18,698 nucleotides of DNA from Ectocarpus siliculosus. Taxonomy: Eukaryota; Sar; Phaeophyceae; Ectocarpales; Ectocarpaceae. The position numbers and the translations under genes are program-made. Location of the stretch: the NCBI GenBank assembly GCA_000310025.1, contig FN649736.1:2279889-2298586 (forward strand), in the 5' to 3' direction. Of the stretch, positions 17,731 through 18,698 are shown piece after piece (within the stretch, counting starts at the first letter, position 1; every line of letters begins with the position of its first letter). The notes beneath the pieces were generated by a model, which searched no databases, had not been told where the DNA came from, and saw only the letters and a program-made list of their open reading frames with translations.

Positions 17731-18267
17731 GCCCGCCCCCGGTGTTGCCATCAGGGTTGGGTTTTCATCGCTTAGCAACGGCGTTGTTAAATCCAATCAC
17801 TTCGTGAACTCTGCAACCAGGTTACCGCTTTTTTATTGCCTTTGTTTTGTTTTTTGCGGTACAGTAACCATGAATGGTCGTTGAGTAGATCATGTTGTGC
17901 GGGTCGAGAACCCTCACTCCGCGCAAAGGGGATGATTGCACCACGTTGTGTTAAAATGGTAAAGCACCCTCGAGGCAGTTACACAGTGCTTACAACTGTC
18001 TCTGGAAGTGAAACCACCAGAAAATAGATTAAGTCATGCGCAGCTGTCATCCGTACGCAAGGAAGTAAGCACAAGATGCCGAACACCCTTAGCAGGATGC
18101 AGCTCACCCTTCATGCGACTCGCCGAATACTTCATGGTGCTTCGCGCTTGGTGATGTGAGAGCCTGGTCCGGTGAGAACCCGGCGTGCTCCGTCCCGGCT
18201 TTGTAGGGATGTGAGGTCAATGCTCTGACGACTACGGCATGCACGACTATGAGTACACCCCCCCCCT
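17731..18267 (+). mobile_element. Dispersed repeat family 1, copy B (full-length form)
   Basis: Collinear with copy A at 8354-8874, with scattered substitutions and a small insertion near 17831-17870. It ends in CGACTATGAGTAC and a C-rich tail. CCCAAGTA flanks it on both sides (17723-17730 and 18268-18275). Confidence 0.75.
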
Positions 18268-18275
18268 CCCAAGTA

Positions 18276-18384
18276 TCCTGGTCCGGTGGTACCCAGCGTG
18301 CTCCATCCCGGCTTTGTAGGGATGCGAGGTCAATGTCTAACCACTACGGCATGCACGGCTATGAGTACACCCCCTCCCCGTCCT
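18276..18384 (+). mobile_element. Dispersed repeat family 1, short 3' fragment
   Basis: Starts within the family's 3' part (CCTGGTCCGGTG) and ends in CGGCTATGAGTAC plus a C-rich tail. It is the most diverged copy. Confidence 0.68.
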
Positions 18385-18504
18385 CCCCGTCCCAGTCCCC
18401 TCCCCTCCCTCATTTGTATACAGGATTGAGAACTTATCGACTACCGGGCGTCTCAAGTGTTGAGCCTGGGTGTCGACCTCATCACCAACTTTAATAGGCA
18501 CACC

Positions 18505-18577
18505 AAAACCAAAGCATCAGACTACATAGTCAGCGCTGACAAGTCCAATGGTTTGATTTTGTCTTCTGTTAGTGCCC
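18505..18577. repeat. Degenerate relative of the 2253-2339 palindrome
   Basis: Centred on AGTCAGC|GCTGAC. The right side (GCTGACAAGTCCAATGGTTTGATTTT, in two blocks) closely follows the right arm at 2293-2325. The left side pairs with it only loosely. Confidence 0.68.
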
Positions 18578-18698
18578 GAAGTGGTGGGGACGTAGTCGAT
18601 GTCAAAGACTAAATAAATGGCCGTGGCACCCAACAGCCGAGTATGTCCCCCCCCCCCCCCCTATGAGGAGGAGAGTATCGCGTATGGGTAGGAAAAGA

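Larger units (their letters stand above)
16884..18698 (+). other. BASS intron 7 or flank, repeat-rich, running off the window
   Basis: No recognisable exon. It contains repeat family 2 copy 2, three pieces of repeat family 1, a 12-nt palindrome GCCTACGTAGGC (17466-17477) within near-matching GGTCG/CGACC flanks, a degenerate copy of the 2253 palindrome family, and a poly-C run at 18647-18661. Because exon 7 ends in an open phase, the gene probably resumes downstream. Confidence 0.65.

Noticed and set aside
17302-17796. A 164-codon open frame on the - strand, part of which recurs at 8688-8885
   Set aside because: The repeated peptide only reflects the underlying DNA repeat; poly-C tracts are read as glycine runs and neither frame continues through the full element.

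Overview
This window is nuclear DNA from a eukaryote with many introns. It holds parts of three protein genes, all on the + strand. Their exons are short (80-450 nt) and GC-rich, and they are separated by introns of about 300-1,800 nt with GT..AG borders. The introns are full of poly-C tracts, dinucleotide arrays and dispersed repeats. This architecture, together with two gene products that carry N-terminal secretory/plastid-type leaders, suggests a photosynthetic stramenopile. A brown alga of the Ectocarpus type is my best guess, from general resemblance rather than a search.

Layout. (1) 103-1675: the last three exons of the large subunit of class I ribonucleotide reductase, ending in the C-terminal redox motif CLTC and a stop; the gene starts before the window. 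(2) 1676-3681: about 2 kb with no recognisable gene, containing a near-perfect 87-nt palindrome. (3) 3682-11496: a complete ten-exon gene for a PPP-type metallophosphatase of the Shewanella-like (SLP) type, predicted 472 residues. Splice phases agree throughout and the summed coding length is an exact multiple of three. (4) 11497-12894: intergenic. (5) 12895-16883 and beyond: the first seven exons of a bile acid:sodium symporter (BASS/SBF) family transporter with an N-terminal leader; the 3' end lies past the window. Its third exon carries one base too many, so the reading frame breaks in the middle of a conserved block. (6) 16884-18698: the eighth gap of that gene, built largely from repeats.

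The three genes act in unrelated processes (dNTP synthesis, protein dephosphorylation, organic anion transport). I see no operon-like or defence-like system, and nothing that amounts to a new multi-gene system. The unusual material is non-coding: a retroposon-like family with a fixed 3' end, poly-C tail and apparent target-site duplications in introns of two neighbouring genes; a minisatellite that has captured an exon end together with its splice donor; a palindrome family; and a second repeat family that sits just downstream of a splice donor in both genes.

All exon borders were read by eye from homology, phase and GT/AG signals. No transcript data or database search was available.
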